From Rotaria sp. Silwood1 (taxonomy: Eukaryota; Rotifera; Eurotatoria; Philodinida; Philodinidae), in NCBI GenBank assembly GCA_905250075.1, contig CAJNOP010000001.1, positions 2,125,912 through 2,189,911 on the forward strand: a stretch of DNA of 64,000 nucleotides, given 5' to 3'. The notes below the pieces were generated by a model. It searched no databases and was not told where the DNA came from. It saw nothing but the letters and a program-made list of their open reading frames with translations. The translations under genes were made by a program, and so were the position numbers. How positions within the stretch are numbered: position 1 is the stretch's first letter; the number at the start of each line of letters is the position of its first letter. This document shows, one piece after another, positions 13,001 through 23,327 of the stretch.

Positions 13001-16000
13001 ATTAGAACACTATGCAGTATCTATAGCAGCTGAAGAGATTCTTTCGTTAGTAAACAATCAACGCATACTTTAACTGATTGTTGATTTATGTTTGAGATTA
13101 TTCAGTTAGATTCTGTGACTTTTTATTTAAGTAATATACATAAATTTAAAGACGAGATTATGATGAATATGAAAGTTGACATATTTTATTTTTCTAATAT
13201 CTCTTACAATAAGTAACTTTTTGATTTCTGGATATTTATTGTTTGGAATATTAGTTTTCATGAATTATTTATGTTTTTTTTTGTGTTCATTAAAGGAACT
13301 TCATGAAGCTCTTGATTATTTAAATAAATTAGAACCGTCACAAATCTCATCATCAACTAATTCCGACGAAAATCCATCACCATTAACTATTCCTCGTCAA
13401 GTACTTACGGAATGTTTACGTCTTGTTGATAAACTAGGCATTTGGGCATTACTTCGTTCATCATTACCAATCATAACTCAATTAGAACGTCTTTCAAGTA
13501 TGGCTATTGAACAAAATACTGTTACATCTTCTTCCTTATCCTCGACTTTTTCTTCATCTCATCTTTCTCTCTCATCACCACGTGCATATTCATTATTTCT
13601 TGATTGGACTTGTACATTACTTCGTCTTTGGAGATCACGTATTAAAACTGTTATTGAAACACTTGATTCTCATACATTATTTGAACAATATACAACATCA
13701 AAATTACGTTCATTATTTGATATATTAAAACGTTTTCAATCGGATGCAACCAATGTACATACTCGTCGTTGGTCAGCAATTATATTTGTTGATCGTAAAC
13801 AAGAAACAGCTGTACTTAATGCTCTACTAAAAGATGTAACAAAACGTTTTGCTGATGAATATTCATTTATTCGGCCCAATTTTTTAATTGGATATTCAAC
13901 AATGCAACCAACAGATGATTTATCGGCTAGTCAACATATTCAGCCGATGGATAGTCGAAAACAAGTATAACAATAAAAAACATAAATAATAAATTTTTAT
14001 TAATAATATTTTAAATGTTTCCATATTGATTTTAGGAAGAAGTAATGCGTAAATTTCGACTTGGTGAAAATAATATTATTGTTGCATTGAGTTCTCTCGA
14101 AGAATTAAAAGATATACCAGATTGTAATTTAGTTATTCGATTTAATGTACCGACTAATTATCGATCGTATATGCAATCAAAAGTAAATTTTTTTTTTCTT
14201 ATATGATTTATTTCTTAGCAATTGAAAATACTATAGGGCAAAGCACGAGCTCAAACACCACATTTTTACATGCTTGTTGAACAAGACGAATATGATACAT
14301 TTCTAACAAATCTTAATTCATATAAAGGCATTGAACAGGTAGGCTATATTGATATGAATTCACAGATCAAACATCATTACGACAACAAAGAATATAGACA
14401 TGCACTGTTTGTTTTTGTTTTTTTTTCAAAAGAATAGAATGTTACTATTAAATAGAGATATGCAGACATACAGGATAAGATAATGTTTAGAAAATTTCTC
14501 TAACAAGGAGACGTTTCTTATTATTAAGTCGAGACTACATGTGTCATATAGATTCTAATGAGCTATTCATATCCTGAAACAAGTTTGACCTAATTGGTTA
14601 TTGTTGTTGACATACTATATTTATACCGTATCTTTTAGCAGAATACTATGATCTTATTGTGAAAGTTTCAGATTTGTCGATTGTATTGATTTTTAAATAA
14701 GAAGATCAGATTTAGCTGTTGTATATCAGCGGCACGAAAAACGTACTTTCATCATAGATGTATCTTGGAATAGATTAGTCCAAACTTTTTTCAGAATATT
14801 CATAGCTTTTTATAATCTATAGGATGTACATAGATAGTCTCAGCTCAAACGCAATGTAACACTTATAAATATTTTCTTGTCAATCAGGGTACACGGTATG
14901 GAAAAAGCTTATCTTGTACACATCTTTAAATTTGAACAAAGAGTTTAAATGAGATTGAATCTTTAAGATTGAGAAAAATCTTTAGAAAAGTTACAATAAA
15001 CAAAATTCGTTCGATAATAAAATTTTTTTCAATCAAATTTACTTCTTGTTTTTATACAAGGTTTTAACAAAAGATTTTCAAGAGATCAATAATTCTCTTT
15101 CATCAACAACTATCGAACGTGAACGAATGCCAAATGCTATTGAAGTAATAAACAGGTAAATCTTATTATTATGTTTTTTTTACTATTCATTCATCTAAAT
15201 CGACTCTTGATTATCTTAGATACTGTGCTCGACTTCCATGTGATGCTTTAACAACACTAGTTCCATCATGTGAAATAAAAAAACTTGATCATGAACAATA
15301 TCAATGTATTCTCTCATTACCTGTGAATTCACCAGCAAGAACAACAATCACTGTATGAGTTTTATTCTTTGTTTAAATTCGTTTTTTTTTGCTTATTAAA
15401 ATGTTTTTTTGTCTTCCTAGGGCCCTATTCGTTCAACAGTTAAACAAGCAAAACTTTCTTCAGCTAAACGTCTTTGTGAACATCTTTTACAAGCAGGTTA
15501 GTATTAAAATCTATTTCTTAATCTATAAAACTTAATCTTTCTTTTTTTATGTTTAGGTGAATTGAATGAATTTTTACTACCTGAAACACGTGAACAATTT
15601 TATCTTCGTCATTCAACTATTGACGATGATGATTTTACTGAATGGGGTTCCTATTTTGAACCAAATCCAAAACCTGGCTCAATTCAACGTAAACAACTTT
15701 ATAATAAAGCTGTATAAGTGTTTTAACTATTTTTTAAATCAATATGAATTTTTCTTCGTCTTATTTATAGATTATGCCTGAACCAATTTCAACATATAAT
15801 TCTTCAGATTTTTTTGTTTATTGTATCAATGGTGAATTAACAACACCATTAATTCAGCCTAATGAACAACAAAAATCAACAATTATTTATACACATGAAT
15901 CTAATCCAAGTCGAATTGGTCTCTTATCAGCAAATTATCTTCTTGAAGTAAATGAAACACAAAAAATCAATGAAGATTTTCTACTAAGAAAAAAAAACAA

Positions 16001-19000
16001 AAATGTTTTTTTTTTGTTTTTGTAGATTCCAGCATTTTCATTATTTTCTCGTGCCGGTGAAGAAACTTATAATCTTGAAATGATTATGAAAAATATTCAT
16101 TTTTCATCAGATGAATATCGAATGTTACAAACTGTTCATTATTATTTATTTTCTTCTATACTTGGATTTGATCGTCCATTAGTTAATTTTAATCCTGAAC
16201 AAACTCAATCACATTTAGTTATTATTTTATTAAAAAAAGATCCATCAGGTTTATATACAATTGATTGGAAATTAACAAAAGATATAATTACATTTATTCA
16301 ATCAATGTTTCTACAAAAATATACTCTAGATAATCCATATATATTTAATGCTAATGATTTTAATCAAACGTGTATTGTTTTACCATCATATCGTCGTTCA
16401 ACACAACCACAATATTATATTGTTAATTCTATTGATACAAATAAAAATCCATTATCATCATTTCCATCTATATCAACAATATATGATACATTTTCATCAT
16501 ATTATGAAATAAAATATGAATTACGTTTAACAAATAAAACTCAACCATTATTATGTGTATCACATACATCACATCGTATGAATCAATTAATTCCACGTTA
16601 TATGAATTTTAAAACAATGAAATCAACAAATGGAAATCGAAATACAAATCGTACAAATCAACATACGAAACCAAATGGTTCAACACATCATCATCATCAC
16701 CATCATCATCAGGGAGTTTTTTTAATACCAGAATTAGTTATAATACATCCAATTAATTCACAATTATGGCAAGGAATTATAGCATTACCTAGTATGCTTT
16801 ATAGAATTAATTGTTTAATATTAGTTGAACAATTAAGAAGAACAGTTGCATTAGAAACAGGTGTTGGTGTTGCATGGGCACCAGAAGATGGTCAATTTGA
16901 TAAATTAGGTTTTGATTGGGATGAAAAAAAAGAAGCACAATTTTCAGCTTTATTAGATAATAATGATACATATTTTACAGATGAACCAATTGATCCAAAT
17001 TGGAATTTTGAAATTAGTGTTTGGAATGAAAATGATATACATAATTGGACAAGTATATGAAATAAAAAAAACAACGATTTAAATGAATTTTTATATTATT
17101 TTTGTTTAGATGATTCAGCATGGCTTGAAGCTAAAGATCGTTGTATTATGATTAATGCTGCTGATGTAAGTAATTAAATAATAAGTTATTGAGAAATTTG
17201 TTTTCTTATAGAATTAAAAAAAATGATATTTGATCGAAGATTTTTTTCAGTTCGAATTACTGATTTTGCTCATATCTATATAAAGATTCATAAAAGAAGG
17301 ATATACAAAAATAAGTGAATTACTTCATACTATGTACTTTGAAAATTGTTTCGAAGTTTCTAATTAGAAAACTTTTAATAAGCTCAAATCAAAAAAAGAT
17401 TGATTAAATTTTCAATTTGAATCTAAGGCAGTTAGTCTATGGTAGATATTTTGTTAAAACTCTCATGCAGAATAACAAAACGTCTGAAATTGACTACAAT
17501 CAGATGTAAATATTGTATTAAGTATGATTCTCACTCTTATCCTTAAGCTCTGAATATGGCCGAAGCAATATGGATGTTTATCCTTCCACTTTTATGAATC
17601 TATATGTCTACTCATAAGTTTACGAGAAATTTAAATTATCTTGAGTTAAATGTTCCTCTGCAGCTATCAACGATTCTGATGCTTTTAATTATTTAAGTGT
17701 CTTTGGATTAAAGAGAGTAGAAGGACTGAGGAAACGCAAGCAATAAAGATTGCTTATCGGTATAAAGGAAAAGCTAAGTCGGAATAAGTTTGATTTTTTT
17801 TAATAAATTTCTTTGTGTACTTATACATCACGATTCATGAATTCTAGAAGGATCGATTAGAAATGAATCTTACATAAATCATTCTTCGAATTTTTGTTTA
17901 ATAAACTTTCTCTGTTAAATTTCTCTCTTAGGAACAATAAGAGGAGCTGTAGTTTCTATTTTTTTTTTTTGTTTTTTACAAATTTAGTTTGAAGATGGTG
18001 ATTTTGATGATGATATGGATCTTGAATATGATGAAGAAGAAGATCAACATACATCTCCTTCTATTCCTCCTCCTCTTTCACAACAAAGTGGTCAACCTAT
18101 ATCAAGTATATATTCTTTATCTTAATCGAATATTTAATTTTTTATTTATCCATCTGTAGCTTGGTCAACTGTTCCACAACAACAATTAAATGAATCATCA
18201 TCAGACGATGATGAAGATGACGATGATGATGATGAATATATAAAACAAAACAATACATTAAGATCATTAAATCGTAAAAAACAAGAAAAAAATTCTTTAA
18301 CAGAAACCAAAGTAACCAATTATCATATTGATTTACCACGTTTACATGAAGATCTTAAAACAAAATCAAAAAAATTTCTTTCGAAACTCATGGCTAATAC
18401 ACAACCAACAATTGATTTAACTAAACAAGATGAAATTGATCTTTTTTCTTCGATTGAATTAACAACAAATAATTCTAAAAAATTAATTAATGATAAATCA
18501 AATTATTTAACTAATGTTCAAATTGAAGAACCAACACAAATTTATCAATCACCTATTTCTTCTGTTATTCATTTTGAACCAACTCCAATCATTAAACGTC
18601 TATTAAATATTGAAGAAGTTCTACATGACGATGATGATGATGATGATGATGATGAAAAAGAAAAAGAAAAAGAAAAAGAATTAAAACATTCATCACCATT
18701 ACCATCAAATCATTCTTCAATTTCATTTCAAACAAATAATACTCTTGTATTAGAAAATGGACATGATAGTGGCATAATTGATGATTTTTCTGAACCATTA
18801 AATATAAATTTAGATTTTGAATATTTACCTGAATCTCATCCTGGTCCATCACCAGCATTACTTTTACAAGCTTTAACATTATCAAATGCTGGTGATGGTT
18901 TTGATCTTGAACGACTTGAAACAGTTGGTGATTCATTTCTTAAACAAGCTGTTACAGTTTATATTTATTGTACATATACACAAGTACATGAAGGAAAATT

Positions 19001-21477
19001 AAGTTTTTTTCGTTCGAAAATTGTTTCAAATTATAATTTATATAAACTTGGTAAACGAAAATTATTAGGAGAATATTTAATTAGTACGAAATTTGAACCA
19101 TTTGAAAATTGGATTCCGTAAGTTTTTGAAACGGAAAAAAAAAACAATTTTTTTTCTTTATATTATTTGCTTTTTTAATTAGACCTTTGTTTACATCGGG
19201 ATCACCAAATGAATATGGTTTATTATCAAGTTCAGGTGTAGAATTATGGACAAAATCTGAATCGACAACAAGTGTCGATTGGATTGAATTACAAGAACGT
19301 CGTGAACAACGAAGATTAGCAAAAAATAATCTACAATCATCACCATCAGTACCAACATCATCAATTACAATGTTAAATAATCAAACGACACCTAATTTTT
19401 CAACAAAAATATCAATCAATGAACAACAATGGACTCCATCGTATGATCGTCGTACACAACATTTAATATCAGATAAAAGTATTGCAGATGCAGTTGAAGC
19501 TTTAATTGGAGCTTATTTGATTGCTAGTGGGCCCAAAGCTGCTCTTCGATTTATGGCTTGGCTTGGAATACGAATATTTCCTAAACTTCGACTCGGTTCG
19601 TTAATCTATTCTTAAACTATTCTTGCACATGAATTCATACATATAAAAAACATAGAAGAAAACAGAACTAATACTAATCCGTACATTTAATCTTATAAAA
19701 GAAATTCTTTTATTTTTGTTTTGGAAAAAGAAAAGTTAATGAAATAGTTTAGTAGACTGAAATAATGAATATAAGAATCTTAGCGACATATGGAAGGGAG
19801 AAATATCAGTTGAGTAGTAGATAATATCCATGTATATTTTAGAAAAAGAAAATAAACAGAAAAATATGTTTATATTAGTTCCCCTATCATTTGATCAATT
19901 TATTCAATATCAATCACTTCTATGAGTATTGAAAAGTATTTCTCTTTTATAGATCTAATGATATTTCATAATAATAATTGAATCATAATCAAGAATAGCT
20001 AAATAATCTTTTTTTTAAATAAAATAATTCGATTAGAAAATCAATGATAATTTGGTATGTATTTAAGAATTTCAAAAATTGTAAATTATCATTGACATAA
20101 AGGTCAGACAACAAATTTTAGTCATTTAGAAATCCTAAATACTTGAACCTCTAAAACTCGAGTCAGTATGAATGTACTAATATCCACATGTCCAAGTGAC
20201 TTCACACAAATCTTTGTTCCATATATCCTAGCCTCTTGGCTTTTAGAACTGATTTAAATCCATGATGATTACTTTATATCAATAAAAGTATCCCTGTGGT
20301 CCTATCGCTCACTACAATAGAATAGGGAACGTTATCTCTCACGAAATACTTTTGTTTAAAAAAAAATATCGATTAGTATCTATAAGTATCTTTATTGATG
20401 TATTATTTTTCAGAGGATGGAACAGAAATGACTGGTGAACTTCCACCATTACCATCACCCGTTGACTATTGTAATCCATCAGTTCTATCAACAATTCAAT
20501 CTTATGATTTCGATCGATTTGAACAATTAATTGGTTATCGTTTTCATCAACGAGCTTATCTCATTCAAGCATTCACTCATGCTTCTTATTCTTATAATAC
20601 AATAACAGATTGTTATCAACGTTTAGAATTTCTTGGTGATGCTGTACTTGATTATGTTATAACTCGTTATCTATATGAAGTTAGTTTATCAACAAATCTT
20701 TTCTTATTTTTCTATAGAAAGAAACAAACATGTTTTTTTTAGCATCCTAAACGTCATTCACCCGGTGAATTAACAGATCTTCGTTCTGCTCTAGTCAATA
20801 ATAATATCTTTGCATATATAGCTGTTAAATATGACTATCATAAATATTTTCGTTGTCATTCAAATGAATTATTTCTTTTAATTGATAAATTTGTTCAAAC
20901 ACAAAAAGATAAATCAACATGGTGTGGTTTTGATGAATGTAATTTAGGTGATGATGACGATGAAAATGATGAATTTTTTTATTATGATTTTTTAACATCA
21001 TCAGCATCGAATAATAAAGATACATATAGTAATACAATAACATCATGTACAATTGATGATGAACATCTTTCAAATTCACATGATGAACAAAATGATGAAT
21101 CAACTACTGAAGCAGATGAATGGGAAGAAACAGAAGTTCCAAAATGTCTTGGTGATATATTTGAGTCTGTTGCTGGTGCAATATTTCTTGATTCAAATAA
21201 ATCATTTAATACAGTATGGAAAATATATTATCGTATGTTAAAACCTTTTATTGAAAAATTTACAACTAAAGTTCCAAAATCACCAATACGTGAATTACTT
21301 GAACTTGAACCTGAAACAGTAAAATTTGAAAAACCTGAACGTTTACTTGATGGTCGAATACGTGTTACAGTTGAAATAATTGGTAAAGGACGTTTTAAAG
21401 GTGTTGGACGAAATTATCGAATAGCAAAAAATGCAGCAGCTAAATGTGCTTTGAAAAATTTACGTCGTCTTGATTGA
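10075..21477 (+). CDS. dcr-1: Dicer (Dicer-1 type) with degenerate helicase domain
   Basis: Twenty exons, all in phase: 10075-10203, 11413-11572, 11658-11843, 11902-12124, 12209-12341, 13296-13964, 14036-14182, 14237-14338, 15061-15155, 15220-15352, 15421-15496, 15557-15711, 15771-15947, 16026-17052, 17110-17165, 17988-18105, 18160-19117, 19183-19595, 20414-20679, 20743-21477; 1985 aa. Order: helicase (about 25-590), DUF283, platform/PAZ (about 796-1065), RNase IIIa (about 1430-1650), RNase IIIb (about 1690-1900), dsRBD (about 1915-1980). RNase IIIa keeps E1449/D1453 ([12 protein letters not shown]) and D1617/E1620; RNase IIIb keeps E1724/D1728 ([12 protein letters not shown]) and D1879/E1882, so both cleavage sites look active. 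In the helicase, DECH survives (169-172), but motif I reads SNTSKN instead of TGSGKT, motif III TTA for TAS, motif V lacks its glycine and motif VI has GKAR for GRAR. An eight-His tract interrupts PAZ near 1016, and a poly-Asp then Lys-Glu stretch precedes RNase IIIa. Processes pre-miRNA or dsRNA in the cytoplasm. Confidence 0.96.
10505..11052. repeat. Decayed inverted repeat in Dicer intron 1
   Basis: Arms 10505-10729 and 10810-11052 are imperfect reverse complements over nearly their full length, with an 80-bp spacer. For example CTTTTTGATCACGACGAT on the left corresponds to the complement of ATCGTCTCGATCAAAAAG on the right, and AGGTTTTAACTTTTCTA to TAGAAAGTTAAAACTT. Size and shape suggest a MITE or foldback remnant. 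No coding capacity. It fills almost half of the 1209-bp intron. Confidence 0.8.
12713..13017. repeat. Small inverted repeat in Dicer intron 5
   Basis: The left end AGTGTTCGAATAAAAATCTTA (about 12712-12732) is complementary to the right end near 12990-13013, and ATTTTCGAATTTTGAT near 12830 to the complement of ATCAAAATTCGAAAAT near 12960. The arms are unequal, as if one carries an insertion. Probable decayed MITE; weaker than the element in intron 1. Confidence 0.5.
14508..14862. repeat. Inverted repeat in Dicer intron 8
   Basis: The left arm around 14530-14605 (CATATAGATT, then AGCTATTCATATCCTGAAAC, then AAGTTTGACCTAAT) pairs as reverse complement with about 14775-14850 (ATTAGTCCAAACTT, TTTTTTCAGAATATTCATAG, AATCTATAGGATG). 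A spacer of about 170 bp lies between. Decayed MITE-like structure inside a 722-bp intron. Confidence 0.65.
17269..17616. repeat. Inverted repeat in Dicer intron 15
   Basis: The arm 17269-17312 contains AGATTCATAAAAGAAGGATA. Its reverse complement, with three extra bases, occurs at about 17572-17616 in TATCCTTCCACTTTTATGAATCT. Outer and inner extensions are weak. MITE-like remnant in an 822-bp intron. Confidence 0.6.
20041..20095. other. Short perfect-stem hairpin in Dicer intron 18
   Basis: TCAATGATAATTT (20041-20053) and AAATTATCATTGA (20083-20095) form a 13-bp perfect stem with a 29-nt loop. Alone it is too short for a typical animal pre-miRNA stem. It may be a small palindrome remnant within an 818-bp intron that otherwise shows nothing. 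Confidence 0.5.
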
Positions 21478-22948
21478 ATGAAAGATATTTGTAGAAGGAA
21501 AAAACAAAAGAAGAAGAAACACATCTCTCAGATACTTATTTTAGTATATTAGAATGCAATAGATTGAACGCGTTCTTTTTTGCTTTTAAAAAACGAAACA
21601 ACGACACAATTTATTCGCGTTTTTACAAAAATTCGATCATTATTGTTTTCTTTTTTTGTTTACTGATAAAAGTGTTATATGTTTTTATTCATTTCTCATA
21701 TATATAAAACAAACAAAAACTTCCAAAGTATGTGCGTTTGACTTTTCTTGTTTGTTTTTGTCTATGATTGTTGTTTTTTATTTTATATAAAAAAAAAAAG
21801 AAAAGATAGTCAAGAAAGTATTGAATTAGAGTTTTTAAGAAAGATCTATTCTAATATTAAAGATATTTTTTTCATTCTCAACAAGAAATATCTCTGAGTT
21901 TTTTTGAATTCTCAATGCCATGAATAATGTCCTGCGCAGGTTTGACTTTTTGTAGCGTTACCCTGACAGACACTTCTTTATACTCAAACCCGAATTAGAA
22001 CTAATTGATATCTCGCAGAGTGTTTTAAAGTCACAGTACAGAACTTTCATTTTATATGGAAAAGTATATTATTTAGTTTCGTCCATGAACAGCAACAAAA
22101 AACCAGAGATCATTCACAATTTCACAAAAAAACAAGCGAATTAACTGATTCAAAATTTACTTCATGTCTTTCTGCTTTTAAAATCCAATAGATTTCGCTA
22201 AGTATGTATTTACTTGTGTCTGACGAAGCTAAAATGTAACGCAATGTCGGGACCAAACGACATGATTGAGGATCCATACATGAATGTTTTATTTAGTACG
22301 ATAATCTATATTCACCTTTTCAATCGTTCATTTTCCGCTCCATGAATTCAGTTATTTTGTTATATAGTTCATCATCATCATCATCTGTGGATGAATTTTC
22401 ATTAAAAACAAATTCTTTTATTAAGACAATATTGTCTTGCACTTCCATGACTTATGGATATGAGATGATACCTAGGATTTTAGTCAATCCACCAAATTTG
22501 CATTCGTATCTATGCTTCGAGTGGGGACCGATGTCGGTTACCCAGTCTGATTGCAATACACTAGTCATAAAAAGCTTTTACATTATTTTATATATAAAAA
22601 TCATATCTGTTTGAATCACAAATTTCAATATTGTCAAAGTAGCCTCCATCAATCAAGTTTCCAGTGAATTCAAAGATAAAATTATAGATTGATCGTTCTT
22701 TTTTTGTCCTATAGGTTTGTTTGATTGCGTTCGATCAAATTTTTTTGATTGGTCTTGAAACATGATTCATAGGTAATCGATGTATGTAATACTGTAGGTA
22801 TTATGTACTATAAAAAAATCATGTGACTCATTTATGTTTCTTCGCAGTACATAACTATAAAAGAGACGTATGAATAGAAAATTAGTGTTATTACGCATAC
22901 AAATTCAGTGAATCAAAACATCTTGATTAAACGAAACAAAAAATAAAT
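21478..22948. other. 1.5-kb intergenic region, no gene seen
   Basis: Begins with the Dicer 3' UTR (T-rich, several A/T runs). An open frame at 22342-22614 starts with repeated serine codons from a TCA repeat and has no protein-like composition or similarity. The last part is presumably the promoter of the EF-hand-like gene. Confidence 0.5.
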
Positions 22949-23327
22949 ATGAGTATGTTTTAAAGTATAAAATAGCAGATTTATTTTAATTTTTTTGTAA
23001 AGGTTTTCTTACAAGAAAATTAGAAGAAAAACTTGGTGTTGACTTAAATGGAGATGGGAAAATTGGAGGACCTGGATTGACTTCAAAGATGGAAGCAGCT
23101 ACTCATGTAGACTTTAATCATGATGGAATTGTTGGTGGATATCGACCACCACCGGATGGAGGTAAAACAAAAGCCAACTTCAAAGTATAACTTAATGATT
23201 TTTCTCATTGATAGGTTTAGTTGGTAAAATTGAAAAAGCAACACACATTGATTTAAACAAAGATGGTTATATTGGCGGTCGACCTGGTTACTATCCACCA
23301 CCACCACCAGCTCATAAAAAGCATTAA
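22949..23327 (+). CDS. Small protein with three EF-hand-like DxNxDGxIGG loops
   Basis: Three exons, 22949-22952, 23003-23161 and 23215-23327, give 91 aa. The first exon holds only ATG plus one base and the 50-bp intron removes an immediate in-frame stop, so the model depends on this splice. The protein contains three spaced loops: DLNGDGKIGG (residues 15-24), DFNHDGIVGG (38-47) and DLNKDGYIGG (67-76). Loops 2 and 3 are each preceded by an A-THVD/A-THID repeat, and loops 2 and 3 are followed by proline-rich text. The Asp, Asn and Gly positions match the first nine places of a canonical EF-hand calcium loop, but the position-12 glutamate is missing, so binding may be weak or dockerin-like. No signal peptide. 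Calcium binding is inference; the family is not one I can name. A candidate AATAAA lies at 23478-23483. Confidence 0.7.

Noticed and set aside
18592..18936. Minus-strand frame rich in His within Dicer exon 17
   Set aside because: It is the antisense shadow of Dicer GAT/GAA codons. The plus strand is coding with conserved RNase III text.
22342..22614. 90-codon frame with serine run upstream of the EF-hand-like gene
   Set aside because: Serines come from a TCA microsatellite; the rest is unremarkable and has no splice or similarity support.
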